Of a stretch of 64,000 nt of DNA, positions 24,609 to 37,993 are shown one piece after another. The first letter of the stretch is position 1, and each line of letters begins with the position of its first letter. Position numbers and translations under genes: made by a program. The stretch spans positions 6,546,828 through 6,610,827 of the forward strand of contig NC_086361.1 of assembly GCF_036324505.1 (NCBI RefSeq). The letters are read 5' to 3'. This stretch comes from Eleginops maclovinus. Taxonomy: Eukaryota; Chordata; Actinopteri; Perciformes; Eleginopidae. The notes under the pieces are model-generated. The model did not search any database. It was not told the origin of the DNA and saw only the letters and a list, made by a program, of their open reading frames with translations.

Positions 24609-26089
24609 CTACATTTGGTATAGAAATGTATTAATACTGTAGTGACTCTGAATTTGGTCACCACAAAACCAGTTACATTGCCGTTCATGCCAGGATAAAA
24701 CCTAAGGTATATATTTGTATCAAAATACAAAACAATTTGCACAACTGTACTATGGTTGTTTTTGCAACACAGAGCCTCAGACAGCTAGTATCCATACTAG
24801 CTAAGTTAGATTAACTGATTAACTAAATGACAAATCACAATCTGTGATGAAAAATTCAAATGCCTTTATGAAGTTAATAAAATATGCATAAATCAATATT
24901 TGTTTGGTCGTTGTCTGACAAAATGGCGGAATCCAACAGCTGTTGGAAGAATAAGCACAATCAACAGAACAACCAATGCAATGCTCACCATAGAGTCAAC
25001 TACTGACTTTTCACACAATGACGGTGATATTTATTTTCACGACACACAGTACATAATAGTATTCCATGTGCTGCATGGAGCATCAGGGTTTATTGAAACA
25101 AGATTAAATGGTACGAGACAATGGTAATTAGATGTAATTGCAGCAAACAAGCAATCGCTTTTCCCTTTTGTGTTCCTGTTAGACGAACACCAACAATGTA
25201 ATCATGCGTGACCAAAGAAGAGCTCAATGTCACACATGGAGTGACAGTCTCACCTGTTGTTTTTTTAAATACTGACTCTCTCCTAAAAGCTCGAGTCTGA
25301 AACATTGTAGTTTCATTCATACGGTAGACGTTCAAATAAATGTTGTGAATAAACTACGCTGGCAGTCTAAAGCACTCAGACTTTTATGAGTGGCTGCTCC
25401 AAGCATTTCTAGTTGAACATGTCTTAGCTTTTCAGAAGGGCACCAGAACCACTTTGCTACCAAAAAAAACAAGCAAGTGTGGAACTGCTTTTCCCCCTCT
25501 GCCTCTCTCAGTCTTTCAAACACACATTTACCACGGCAGTAAGTCCTTGTCTTTGTCTCAATCCTCAGTAAAATACTAAATAATAGATGAAATAGGTTTG
25601 GAAATTCAAAACATGTTTTTATTTCAAGTTCTTCTTTAATCCATATTTGTTGCCGTTTAACCCTTTTACTTCCCTGTAAAAACTCCCCACATACACAAAT
25701 GCTGCCATCTAAAATGCCATCATTCAAAGTTTCATTTAAAAAGTCCAACAGGAGCCAAATGAAAACAACATTTGGTAGAGTCCTGGTGGATCGGTCCAAT
25801 CCAATTTGTTTGTATCCTGTTTACAGAGCCAACTGTAGGAGAATGGACAGCTAGCAGACAAGATAACATATTTAAAAGGGAGTCCCAGTATTATTCAATA
25901 AATATTTTAGCACAGCACAGATCCACATGTCACCTATGGAGCTTTGATTGGCTTCTGTTTCTCTGACTAATGGAGGATTGCTGTCAAAAAAACAAATAAA
26001 TCACTGAACAAGCTGGAGGTGCTGGCAGCACTTTAGAGGTTTGACATACAACCTTTCCTCTGTCTCCCTACGACGTATACCCTTACAAT

Positions 26090-26114
26090 CCCCCCCCCCC
26101 CCCCCCCCCCCCCC
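26090..26114. repeat. poly(C) run of 25
   Basis: A pure C25 on the plus strand, followed by TCCCC. In the nectin transcript it is G25, able to form G-quadruplex structure. Confidence 0.95.
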
Positions 26115-29100
26115 TCCCCAACTACTCTCGGCATTGATCAGTCCGTAGTGGATTAGCTTCAGATTGTGATAGCAGTCTGACCCCGGCTGGCCCTGAACAA
26201 ACCCTGCTGGCTAATTGAAAGACACACACCGGTCTGCAGGATTAAAGACCACTCTATCATTACACACACAAATACACACCCACACACATCCACATAGAGC
26301 AAGATGGGCGGTTTATTGAGGTTTTTGGATGTGTCAGGCCAGACGGGAATAGCTCGCAGTTGCAACACTGAGACAAATGTGACTAAGCCCCTCGACGCAA
26401 ATTGGATGTTTTGTGTGTACATGCTTTTGAATTCAAAACTGTGTGCTTGCATGCACTACATCTGCTTATGTAAGTTCTTCTGTGTGTCTGAGTGCATTCG
26501 TGAGTGTGTGGCAGTACCTGTGTGTGGGAATAAACTGCAAAAAAAAAAAAAAAAGTGTCTGAGCAGAGTAGCAGAAGCACAGAGGTAATCATGGAGCGTT
26601 CCCTCGCCAAGCCTCGGGTGCAGGTAACACGACTAACATCTGACCCCGCGAGTCCAGGGGAGAATGAGCCTCATGCACAATGCAGAGTCTGCAACATTAG
26701 ATATAAATCTGTGTGCAAATACGAGAAGCAAATATAAGTAGCGTGCAGTTGCGCATATCATTTACAGAAAGGCAATTCTGGGCATTAGTCCCACATAATA
26801 AAACCTCCTTCTGTATGTAATTACGGAGTGCACAGACTATATTTGATGTATGTAATGTGCTGCGGATGCAATATTTCTGTGTAATGCATTATTACATGTT
26901 ATTCCGCCTGGAGCCAGACAACTGAAAAAGTTTCAGACTCGGATGGCGGATTCAGAAAACCACAACTACTGAAAAGATGTGGAAGGAAGCCCAGAGGAGG
27001 GGGATACAGTAATGACGAGTTTATATGTAAGCGCGCACTCGTTTGGAAATTCGCCAGCACGCTGGCTCTCTCTGATTGAAACCAGCAGTGCCTCGGCTCT
27101 GCCTTTCTCCTCCGACTGCAGCATTAAAAAAGCCTGGAAATCTTGACTGCATCATGCCGCACAGGCCCGCAATGTGAAATATTTAGTCGAGCAACTGAGA
27201 GAAACAAGAACCCCTCTTTGAAATATTTAGACTATATACCCCATAACACTCAACCCCCACAACCGCTCCGCTCTTACTCCAACTCTGCCGGCTGCGTATC
27301 AATAATGCATCCTGTTTCGACAAGATAGATACATTTCAAAGTGGAGGCCGCGGTTGGCTGATGGGAAGTTGGATATGCTACAGACCAGTTTGGTGAGAGT
27401 TTGGCCTGTAATTCACAGAGTGGGCTTCAAATGTGACAGTTTAATATGAGGACATGGCTCCAAGCTCATTTCTCAGACATAACTTTTAGACGACAAAGAA
27501 ATTCCTTCTCTGTGGTCAATTAACAAATGCCAAGAAAAGGTTATCAACATCTCATGGCGAGCTTTAAAAGCGGACAGCATGTTCCATGGAAACCTACTTA
27601 ATTGAACAAAACTTTGACAACATAAAACATAAAACATAAAAGATGGAGGTTTTTCCCAATATTTTCCAATATCTTATATACACAATAGCTTGAGCTCCGC
27701 TGGTAGTGGGTTGGTCTGTCTCCAAGTGAGTAAAAACATCTTCCTTGATGATCAAAGGGCCACCTGTAAATTGTTCTGGTGAGGATTTTCTGTGTGTGCT
27801 TGTGAAAGAAGCCCTCTGTTCTTGCACTCTCGCAGCTTTTCAGTACAATTCTTTGTCTCTGGTACTGCCACCGCCTTGAAGGACACCGGCACTGTCTGAG
27901 AATGTAACACCGACTTTTGGCACGCTTCCCAGAAAAGCAACAAGACTTTATAGAAATAACTAGACTGTATTCTTCGGAGCCAGCACCCTCCCTTTGTATA
28001 CCTATTGAACCCTATTTTTGTTACTTTTCACTTTATTAAAGGCGAAATCTCCTCTATTAATTCGGCCAATTTGTTCTTGTACCACACAGCCACTTAAAAA
28101 AAAATCTAAAAATCAATGGAAGAATTTTATACACTAAGCCAATTACATACCGAGTCCTAATTAGGTGTCGGTTATGTACATACATAAAGGGAATTTTCTC
28201 AAAACACCCACTGTACTTTCAATTTTACAATAATTCACCTCAAATGACAGAATTAATCAAATCCTTTCTTGTAATATATTCTGGAATTTGACATATAATA
28301 ACAGATTTTGCACAAAACTGGTATTATTGCTGGTTTTGTGGCATTAATCTGTGCATATACTGCTCAATAGGAACAATTTAGGGATGCCTCAATACTAATG
28401 ATGATCAGCTGATATTTGCCTTGTTGACTGTCATCCAATAAGATGACATAGCTAATAGCAGTGGGGGATATCTTTAGTGACGCAACGATTTGGTGTCGGC
28501 TAAGTGCACAGCAAAAAAACAAAGGCACTGGTATCAGCCATCAAGCAAATCATCACTCCACAGATCGTATAAGTCCAGAATTTCCACATTGCAGCATTCC
28601 TACCCCACATGCAAAGTAAGCAGTTGATCTTACCTGTATGTGATCACATTTGACATTTCAGAACTGACTACAGTTACACTGAGGATGAGGAGCTGCAGAT
28701 TTTAGGGAGACCACGCGGCGGCTGGTGCACTCACACAGGCTGATATCAAGACTGAACTGCTGACCTTTCAGTAATGAGTCTTTCTCTCTCCCCACCAGGA
28801 CATGGGACTTGAACACTGCACGGTAGATCATGTATTGTTAAAGTTGTGCCGAACATGGCAAGCTCAATGCTCAAGGACAAATGTGAGGTCTGCACTGATA
28901 CAGTTAGCGTTACAGAACAAAGAAAAGATAAAATTATTAATCGTAGCTGTTATTAGCGTGTAGCTTTTTCTACTTGTTGAAGCATTTAGATGTGTTATAA
29001 TTTTGAATCCATTCCCAAAGGTTTAAATTTGAAGAGCAGACTGCCCTGAAATGATGAAAAATCATTACTTTATAATTGCTAGCACCAGTAGCTTGTACGC

Positions 29101-31220
29101 TCACAGCTATTCAAAGAATCACCAACACTTTACCTTGCCTCAGGGATAATTAGTCCGTCTGCTATGTGTCTTTTTCTTTCTTCGGAAAAAACAATACCTG
29201 AAAGGGTAGATAATTGTTTACTGAAGAGCTGGAGGATGCAGGGAAATAACTTGTTGCCTTTAGCATTGTTCATGTGGATTAAAGCCCCTCGAGAACTCCA
29301 TAATAAGATGAGGAGAGCATTGAAAAGTGAGAAAAGACATTTCCTCTGTGTGATTATTGCATGTTGAAAAATGAAAAATTAAAGATTAAAGCAGCACTGG
29401 GTGTTTAATTCTGACTCCTGGTGGTTTAAATTGAGAATATCTGGTCCATAATTTAAAATACTGTATAATTTTGACTTGATTGCAGTTATCATGCTTAGTA
29501 ATGTCTTATCGTGTTGAGATATGAAGGCTAACAGTTGAAAATGGTCAAGACATTATTTTGAGGCATGTGGACAAGAGGTTGCTGATTGTATAAATTACCA
29601 TCAGTGCAACAAGTCTTGTCATCGACCACTTAAATCACACAACAGGAGCTCAATTAATACAAGCACCGCAGCGTTACCTCTGATTGCCTCGGGTCAGTTT
29701 CTTTCTAAGATTCTCCCCTAGCTCTACTCATAAACCAAAAATATGAGCCGTAGGAAATGTTACAGAGAGACAGCTTTTTTTCTCTTCTCACCGGTGGCGG
29801 TAATCTGTTGACTGGATGGTCATCCTGCTGTGAGACAGATAGAGAAATAGACTGAAGTAACCGCTGCCGGGCACCTGCTGATACCGAGGTTAGATATAAG
29901 CCTCCCCCGGCTCAAATCTGTAACGTGGAAGGCTTCACACACCCCCGCCCTGTATGTGCGTGTGTCTGTGCATTCCCTCCAAGTCCTTGTGTGATAAACC
30001 ATAGCCTGGGGGCTCTCTCCTCAGTTTTTATCTCCCTGACAGACGTTACCCCTGCGTGGCCGCAGTCCAAACAGTCACACCGAGCGGAGCTTTTTCTATC
30101 ATTTCTGAAACTTTCCATCAGATTTCCTCTGCTTTGTTTCTGATAGTCAGACTTTTTTTTGTATGCAGAGATAGAGCCCTTTCCCAATTTCTTGTATCTC
30201 ATCTTCTGGGGATAAACTTCATTGGGAAATCACTTGGCTGTGGAAATAAAACTCATCTGGATGAAATCATTGACAATGTTGCTGCCAATATTTGGATTCA
30301 CCAGGGCTGTCTGAGTAACACAACTGATAAGAGATCTGTAATTATGCAGACTGAAATCACAATGAAATTAAAAAAAAGGTTTTCCATGCCATGGAAATAT
30401 ATTTGCAATTATTAAAGTTTTGAAGATTCAACACCTCCACTTACCAACTTTCTGTATTATGTTCCTTTTGAACACGTTTGCCCATAATATAATACGCCCA
30501 TAGTCTGTCACCCCAGTGGATTTTAAAATATTTTGGGGAGTTTTCTGAAAAGACTCTGCTGTGTTTTATGTTTGGCAGTGGTATGGTATTAATATCCTAA
30601 CTCATCAAACTCAGCCAAGAGTAAAGCAGCACGCTTCTCGTCCACTCCTCCCACATCCATGAGCTGTTCAGCAGGAGGTCACGTTGCTCCCTTTTTTTTT
30701 CCTCCTGCATCTCGCTCAATCGGATGCTACAGTTTTGTGGCCTGGGGCCCAAACTAGAGGAAACTAAATCAGCTCCATCAAGACTTGAAGATTAGATGGG
30801 ATGTGACTGGTAGTCTAAACAGGAGGCCATTTCCTGTCTGTTACTGTAGCAACACATCCTATATTAGAGCTGCAGACACAGGCTAGTTGGCTACGAGTTT
30901 GTGTCTGTACATTACATGCATGTGTGTGTGAGAGAGAGTAAGAAAGAATGTTGTATGGGATGCTTAACCTGTATGCAACTGGGTTCTTATTTAAATTACA
31001 AATGGAAACTACACCAGTATATATACAGTAGTGTTCGGCCTACTATGGTGGTGGTATAAACATGCATAATAAAAAGTGAAACAACTCAATTTCTATCAAG
31101 CATGTAACACAATTCCTGCGTGCTTCATTGCATATAAGCAATAATGCATCTCAAGGCGTCCTCATATGAAGAAAACGTAGATTAGAGAGCCCAAGAAATG
31201 GAGGTAAATGATATGCCACG

Positions 31221-31360
31221 TATTCAAGATTTAAAGGTTTATTCGTCACATGCTCATTGAATATGTGCAATGAAATGCACACTCGGGACTTAAGATTTTC
31301 ATTGCAATTCACTGTGGCTTACTGTATGTTCATATGACATTCAAACCTTTGAAACTTAAA
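31221..31360. repeat. foldback repeat with LINE-tail-like arms
   Basis: The left arm AAGATTTAAAGGTTTATTCG continuing TCACATG is an imperfect inverted copy of the right arm CATATGACATTCAAACCTTT continuing GAAACTT. The middle contains CGGGACTTAAGATTTTCATT, like the tail of the LINE fragment at 20850-21312. It looks like two retroelement tails in opposite orientation, or a small foldback element. Confidence 0.5.
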
Positions 31361-31898
31361 GCTCTTCTGAACAGGCTAGTAATTATAAACAAAATTTACA
31401 TTTTGATTCAACAAAGTGTTTGCCATCTTTCTCAATTAAATCCTTTTAACTGACAGTTGGGTCCATTTGACTTCCATATGGCACAGCATCATGTAAGAGG
31501 TCATATTACTTAAGGGGACATGTGTCAGCCAATCAGGAAATAACATCTCATTAGTTATCCTTTAATTTCTCCTATCAATGTTAGATATATTGAGTTATAT
31601 TTTACAACTATTCATCTATGGCTCCACCCGTCTGTGTATGTGTGTTTCATTAAGCAAGTCCAGAGGTTGGCCCGGGGTTTATGTCCGAGAGAGTGCCAGA
31701 GTTTTCCCCCCAATGACTAGATCATCTGATTATTTTATGCACAGAACTGCATGGTCCAATTTGTCCGTGAGTGCATGTGTGAAACACTGCATGTGTGTGA
31801 GTATCTACAAAGTGAGTATGTGCCTTTCCAGTGGACAGCTATCTCGCTCACCACAGGCAATCCAGGAAATGCTTCTCCAGGAGTCCCTTCAGATGTGA

Positions 31899-32002
<104 letters not shown>

Positions 32003-35000
32003 TTGAACTGCAACAACAGCCCCCAGCCTAGTGCCAGCTGGACTTCCGATGAAAGGACTGGATTTATAGGGGGGGTGGGGACGGAGTGACGGGCAGAGGG
32101 GTAGAGGACAGAGGGGGTCACAGCCTCCTGCCAACTCATTCTTTCAGAACTGGACTCCAAGTCATGAGAGTTTTTAAAGGACTTTCCTGCCACTTTCCTT
32201 CTGCTGTTGCTTCTGTTTGTGCTGCTCCCTCGCTCTCCGCTTTACTCACCCCTCTCCACCCACTCTTGCCTTTATCTCAGTTTTCATCCTTTTTTTGAAC
32301 CATTCTGTCTTTTTTTTTTTTCCTGCTGCCCACCCCACCCCTTCCCTCCTCCATTGCAATAGTTTTCTCTTGCCAACATCCTCTTTCTCTCTCTCTGTGC
32401 ACGGTGTGCTGGGCAGATCCAGCTGGCGTCGTAGCAAGCAAGCCATGCATAGCTGGCATTGTGCACATGTGAATGAATGGGAGTTGAGGGTGTGTGTATA
32501 GAAGTTACAACCTCTTCTCACGTGCCACATCCACGAACAGCTGTGGCAATGCAGATGTGCACGTGGTACTACAATTGAGGGTCCACTTCCGTCAAGCGTT
32601 CGATGCACTCACATTTCCAGATTTGTGTTATGTAGTTTGCCAAGACTTCAAAGCCAATTGTTTTTCTTTGTATTTCTCTAAAGACGTCTTTTAAATGTTT
32701 ATATCATTATCATTAACATGTTACCCTGGATCTTCACACAGAAGCTCTTTTCACAATAGTCTGTTATCTTATTCTTGGCATACATGCTAGAGTTGCATTG
32801 GCCACCACCTACACTGGAAAGGAAAATTAATCTGGAGCATGTGCATTGGTGTGCTTGCTTTGAGTATCGACAGACGACAAAAAGGGGAACATCTCAAACC
32901 TGCTCTCGAGAAAATAGGAATTGGCCTCCAGGGACCTGCTGAATGCATTTCACTGTCATCAGCAAAACACTTAAGAAAAACACCTCTAGCTGTCTTAAAG
33001 TAGTGTTAACTCCTGAGATTTGCAGGACACACGAGAAAGAAATGTTCTGTTTGTTGGGTGCACTCCCCAAAATGCCTCCAAGCACCACCCTAACTATCTC
33101 TTCTTCATTCCTCTTGCTACCTTGCTCCTCTCATCTTTCTCTCCACTTTAGGCTCTTTTTCTCCTACTGCACCTTTCTTCCCCATCTTTTCCATCTCATG
33201 CAACCCTGCATCTCCGCCTCCTTTAAGTCGTTGCCCCGGTGGAGGCTGAGGTGAAATCATGACACGTGATGGCATCTTGACGGCAGTAGTAAAAGCCAGA
33301 CCGCGCTGTGCTTTCATCTACCATTTAACGGAACAGAGAGGAGCTGTTAGCAGTTCTCAGCAGGGAAATTAGCAGGGTGTGCTGGGTCCGTGTACACAAA
33401 GTGCTGGGGTGTTAACCGTTACATTATTGAGAGCCGGGGCCTTTCAAGCCTGACAGTTTGGATCTCACGCTGAGAGCTGGATTCTATCACTAATGTTAGT
33501 GTCAAGTGGTCTTGGGATGGTTTTTATTCGGGAAACACAGATGTTAACGGGACAAAAGAGTTTGGTATTACTCAAGGCAATGTGTTAGAGAATACATTTC
33601 TATATTGATGACAACTTCAATGCTGAAAAAGCTCAACTACAGTCCCAACAAACTCATCTGGAATTCTCGGTTTAGCACGGTTGCGTTGCACCGTGGCATA
33701 CAGATAGGCACTTCGACTGCAGCCGCACAGCGATGATATTATTAGCCTGCTTGGTAGAAGGTCAGCTGAGGCCAACGCGTAATGGTCTTCTTTCACAGCT
33801 AAAGCTTGGGCTGAAATAATTGGCTAAATACATGCATGGTACAGCACATTGACAAGTGAGCAAGTAATGTTTCAAAATGTCTCTCTATGTTTGGCTCTGA
33901 GACATTTCTATGTACTTGGAGTTTTCTACTGTTGAACCACTTTGTTTGAAACCATTTTGTTTGAACCAGCTGGAGAAAATGCACTGCACCAAGTTTCACA
34001 TTGGCTTTGGTTCCTAGTGTCATATGTTCAAGAAAAATTGTAAGGGATTGGTGAGGGTGATTTTCGCATAGAAATCGCATACAAGAGGAGACATGGACGT
34101 GATGGACGAATGGTGAGCCTCAATTCAGACAGATCTGTGGAGATAATCAATTTCGAAAGCAAAAAGAAAAGAAAATGGCCTTGCCCACAATTGTGTAACC
34201 AAAGGTTTCAAAAATATAAGCTGTACAGTATGTGGGTGATGTTCCAATATTGACTGAGAGAAAAGTACATTGCTGGGAACATGGAGGTGTTTCGTCAAAA
34301 ACAACAGTAAAGTAACAAAAAAAAAAGAGGTCTACTTGACAATATATTGTCAAAATATTGCAGTGCTTTCAAATGGAAAAATAAAGACAACACTCATTCT
34401 GTGGGACAGGCTTCCTACACAGACAGGCAGTATTTATGACACATGACTAATTGGTTCAATGGGTTCACTGGTTGGACTGGTGGTGTGTGCTTTAATTAGT
34501 AACTCACATGTTGAAAAATGAGTTGTTCGAACGTTTATTAAAAACACATTTTAGAAAGGTGAATCATCTGATGTCATCGCTTTGTGATTCACTACTAGTG
34601 GCAGACTGGCCATCTGGAGTGTTGGGAGTTTTCCCGTTGGCTGCCTACAGATTTGGACCAATGCAAAAGAAAAATATGTAAATAGTCATCTGGCTGTGGA
34701 TACAACGGGTGGGAGCTGTTGACCCATTTCTTTTTTACATAATTCATATGTAGAAAAATAAAATAATTATGAAATAATTCATAATTCACCTACTGTCATC
34801 ACGATGAGGAGTTAATTTAATGCACGTTTGGGATGCAAGTATACTATTATGCTGATGAAAGGACTACTGTGGCCAGTAAATAGCACACACACAGAACATG
34901 GGTTACTTTGATAAAAATAATGAGATAAAGGGATAGTTAAAGAGGCTGATGTACAAATGCAGACCACAGTTGTGAACTCCCAATAGCCAATGTAATTATC

Positions 35001-36770
35001 ATCATTCAAGTTGTTTCCCTAAGTCACAAACCTATTCCCTATGCACTCTTTGGAAAGAAAATAAAACGAAAAAAGAGAACAGTATAGAAAAGCTGCCATC
35101 TTTGTTTGTTCCCTCAGGAAAAAGCCAGCTTACAGTTCTGGCTCACCTTCTGTAAGTAAACGTGTTAAACTGAGAGCTTAAGGCACTACGTAACTTCATA
35201 CACTATCCTGCGCTGGAACACAAGCACACAGTTTAACACCAAGGACACATTCAGCACAGGGGGGTGGATCACAAAGCCTGGGCTGGATTTCTGGTACTTG
35301 GAACGATAACAAAAGTATGTGTGTGTGCTTTGTGAGTAAATGTGTGGAGATTTCACAGGTGTCTGCAAAGGATTTCAGTGTGTTTGTGTGTGCTAGAAGG
35401 GGCAAAAGTGCCCTCTGTGATACTTTGAGTCAGTCACAGTGCTATACTTCCAGCTAGAACAGTAGCAGCTTAGCCACTTCTAAACCTCCCACACATTGCT
35501 CCCAACACACTGCCGGGCTACAAAACATCTTTGTTCTCCAAGGAGACAATTCAAAATCTCCAGCTCCAATTTCCCACAGACATTTCTAAATGTAGCTATC
35601 CCTCTGTCTTTGGCAAAACATTGTTTGTTTTGTTGTAACCTCAGCATGGTGATTATCCAAACTAATTCCTCAAAAAGAAGTTGAAGAAGAAAGGAGGGAA
35701 GCGTTTTGACCTGTCAAACATGCAGTGTGGAATGCAACACTGCGGGAACACACACAGCGGTAGAGAAGGGTTCCGAGGACTGCCTGCTGGTGTGCAGTGA
35801 GACAATTCAGCGTGCTGACACGTTCCTGGGTTTGTGATTGCGTGTTCTCAAGTATATGTGTGTGTACACATGTGTGTATCGGATCAATGTGTGAAAGTGT
35901 CAAAGGGCAGATGGAAAGAGAAAACCCAGACCAAACCCCATGCCAACTGAAGACGAATCACCAGACTTGCAAACGTCAAAAGTCAAGACTCAGCAGGAAG
36001 ATCAAGAGTGCATGCAGACATGACCAGAATACTTGTGCTGGACCGAAGAGAAAACTTACAAAGAAAGACTTCTGGTGCTTAGAAGGTGTTAGTTGTTTTG
36101 TAAAAGAAACAGTGGGTGAAAAGAAGGGGAAAATTATAAAAAAAACAAGAAAGAAGAGAAAGAGAAACCAACCTGGGCAAACTGGCTCACACCAACATGA
36201 GAAAGAATTTAGAAAGAATCTTCCAACAACCCCATCACCGGCATGTGCCAGAGGAGCACCACAGGACCAGAATGCTGCAACAAGGGCCTCTCATAAACCA
36301 CCATTCACATTTAATTTGTGTCCAGCAGGGCTACAGTTTCCTGCCAAAGCGTGGCCGTATAGGTCCCCGTTTTCAAGAGAGTGGTTTTCAATCTAAAGTT
36401 AAAAACATTTATAGTTGGCCCTTGTCCTGCAATTTGGCCCTGCTGTGGGTAAAAGGGGTCAATCAAGAGCCTCTACCGCACTTTACTGAAAGAGGGCCAG
36501 CAAAGGAGAAAGAGACGGATAAAATTCCAATGTGAAGATTGAGAGAGACAAGCATCCCTGCAGCTCTCATAGCAGCCCTGATCCCAGCATGTGTGTGTGT
36601 GAGAGTGTGAGTTTGTAAGTGTGTGTGAAAGTGGGATTTATGTTTCTGTGCAGGCATGTGTTCAAATGTATGTATATGTCTTTGAAATGTGTCAATGAGA
36701 GTGTGTGAAGGTGCAAACCTGTGAACGCGATAATGTATGGAGTAGCATCATCTAACAAGTGTGATTATAT

Positions 36771-36791
36771 GTATGTGTGTGTGTGTGTGTG

Positions 36792-36826
<35 letters not shown>

Positions 36827-36868
36827 ATGCATTCGTGGGTGCATGCATGCGTGTGCATGTGCGTGCAA
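36771..36868. repeat. compound GT/GCAT-rich microsatellite
   Basis: A GT run with one GTAG interruption is followed by GTGCATGCATTCGTGGGTGC and further TGCATGCG-type alternation. It lies about 240 bases inside the 5' end of the last nectin intron; mostly CA repeat in transcript sense. Confidence 0.95.
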
Positions 36869-36984
36869 GCAGTTAAAGCACGCTGTTTGAGAAAATGTTC
36901 CCATTGTGTTTGATGGGATGTTGTGTGTTTTCATCATATTTGCAGCTAAATATCTCTGCTGTTGTGTGTAGAAAAAAACTTCCA

Positions 36985-37099
<115 letters not shown>

Positions 37100-37110
37100 G
37101 ATGGACTCAC

Positions 37111-37259
37111 CGATGACGATGGTGGTGATCTGGTGACTGCTGGCACCGTGCTTGTTCTTGACCTCGCAGATGAAAGTGGTATTGACGGCGTCGTCCACCT
37201 TCCTCACCGTCAACTTGTTGCCACTCACCACCACCGTGTCTGGCATAGCCCCTGACACC
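37111..37259 (-). CDS. nectin2: nectin-2-like exon: third Ig domain, C-terminal half
   Basis: This 149-base exon completes the third Ig domain. The acceptor is CCCTCCAG and the donor ATC-G/gtgagt. The translation SGAMPDTVVVSGNKLTV continues to DDAVNTTFICEVKNKHG, where Cys is the second disulfide residue and NTT a glycosylation sequon. The Asn-Thr-Thr-Phe-x-Cys pattern is a nectin-2 resemblance. It ends in phase 1, and GAA formed with the terminal exon continues the frame into the membrane-proximal stalk. In mammals the alpha and delta isoforms of nectin-2 diverge right after this domain, so its 5' splice site is a likely choice point. A (CA)55 tract in transcript sense begins at intron position +15 (see findings). 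Confidence 0.92.
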
Positions 37260-37875
37260 CTGGAGGGAAGGAAGTAGAAATGATTAACAGGAGAGAAAGA
37301 TGGACGGATGGGAGATATAAATATAAAGGGAGAAGAAGAAAAGGACGGGAGAAATGAGGGATGACAGAAACAAAGATTAGAGAGGACAGAAAAAGAGAGA
37401 AAAAATGAAAGAAAAACAGTAGGTAGACCATATGTTTTCGAGATATTGGACAAAACGAGATGAAGTGAAAGAAAATCAAAAAGACAAATCGATGAAGGGG
37501 GAGAGAAAAATGGGAAAAGAAGAAACAGAAAAAGTCGGGGACCGATAGGGATGAGGAACGAGAAAAGAAAATGTCACTTTCGTATTCAAACACAGCCTTA
37601 ATGTGAGCAGAATCACAGACATGTGAACAGCCGTTCTGTCTCCCTGCTCAATATTCATCAAAAACACTCTCAGAAAACACAGCACGCCATCTGTCCATCA
37701 GGAGAAGTTAAGAACATTTGTGTTTATCAAAAAATGAGTGGGTAATTATCGTTTAAGACGGAGGACTGTTGTGCACACTTCTGTTGTGATTACATCAACA
37801 ATCAGACACTCTGTGAGTCTCTGAGGGAGGTGGAGGGGGACGCATCAACAAGCACAGATGGAGTGTGGCTCTTAC
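37260..37875 (-). other. nectin intron within the third Ig domain
   Basis: A 616-base intron with a strongly purine-rich plus strand (GAGAAA-type, about 37260-37560), meaning a long pyrimidine tract before the CCCTCCAG acceptor in transcript sense. No further features. Confidence 0.85.
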
Positions 37876-37993
37876 GAGGTCCAGGTGATGGTGGTGGGCT
37901 CAGGGTTGCCGTTGGCCATGCAGAGCAGCACGGCGTCTGAGCGGCCGATGTACCAGTTGTTGTCATAGCCTTCTATGGATACAGAGGGGGGGT
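37876..37993 (-). CDS. nectin2: nectin-2-like exon: third Ig domain, N-terminal half
   Basis: This 118-base exon encodes the first half of the third, membrane-proximal Ig domain. It begins after CTTTCAG in phase 1 and ends TGG-ACC-TC/gtaaga in phase 2. The product PPSVSIEGYDNNWYIGR is typical of nectin domain 3 and closest to nectin-2, which has Tyr-Pro-Pro-Ser-Val-Ser-Ile at this point where nectin-1 and -3 differ. It continues to DAVLLCMANGNPEP, with the first disulfide cysteine of the domain, and TITWTS with the core tryptophan. The domain is completed by the next exon only 616 bases away, an arrangement normal for nectins, whose third domain is encoded by two exons. Confidence 0.92.

Noticed and set aside
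25332..25799. A 155-codon minus-strand open frame
   Set aside because: No domain or composition typical of a real protein, and no exon-like splice sites seen. It might hide an old transposon piece but that could not be shown.
35797..36396. A 199-codon plus-strand open frame, Lys/Arg-rich in the middle
   Set aside because: No family resemblance, GT-rich N-terminal part, and no splice or promoter context. It lies antisense in the nectin intron and is most likely a chance frame.
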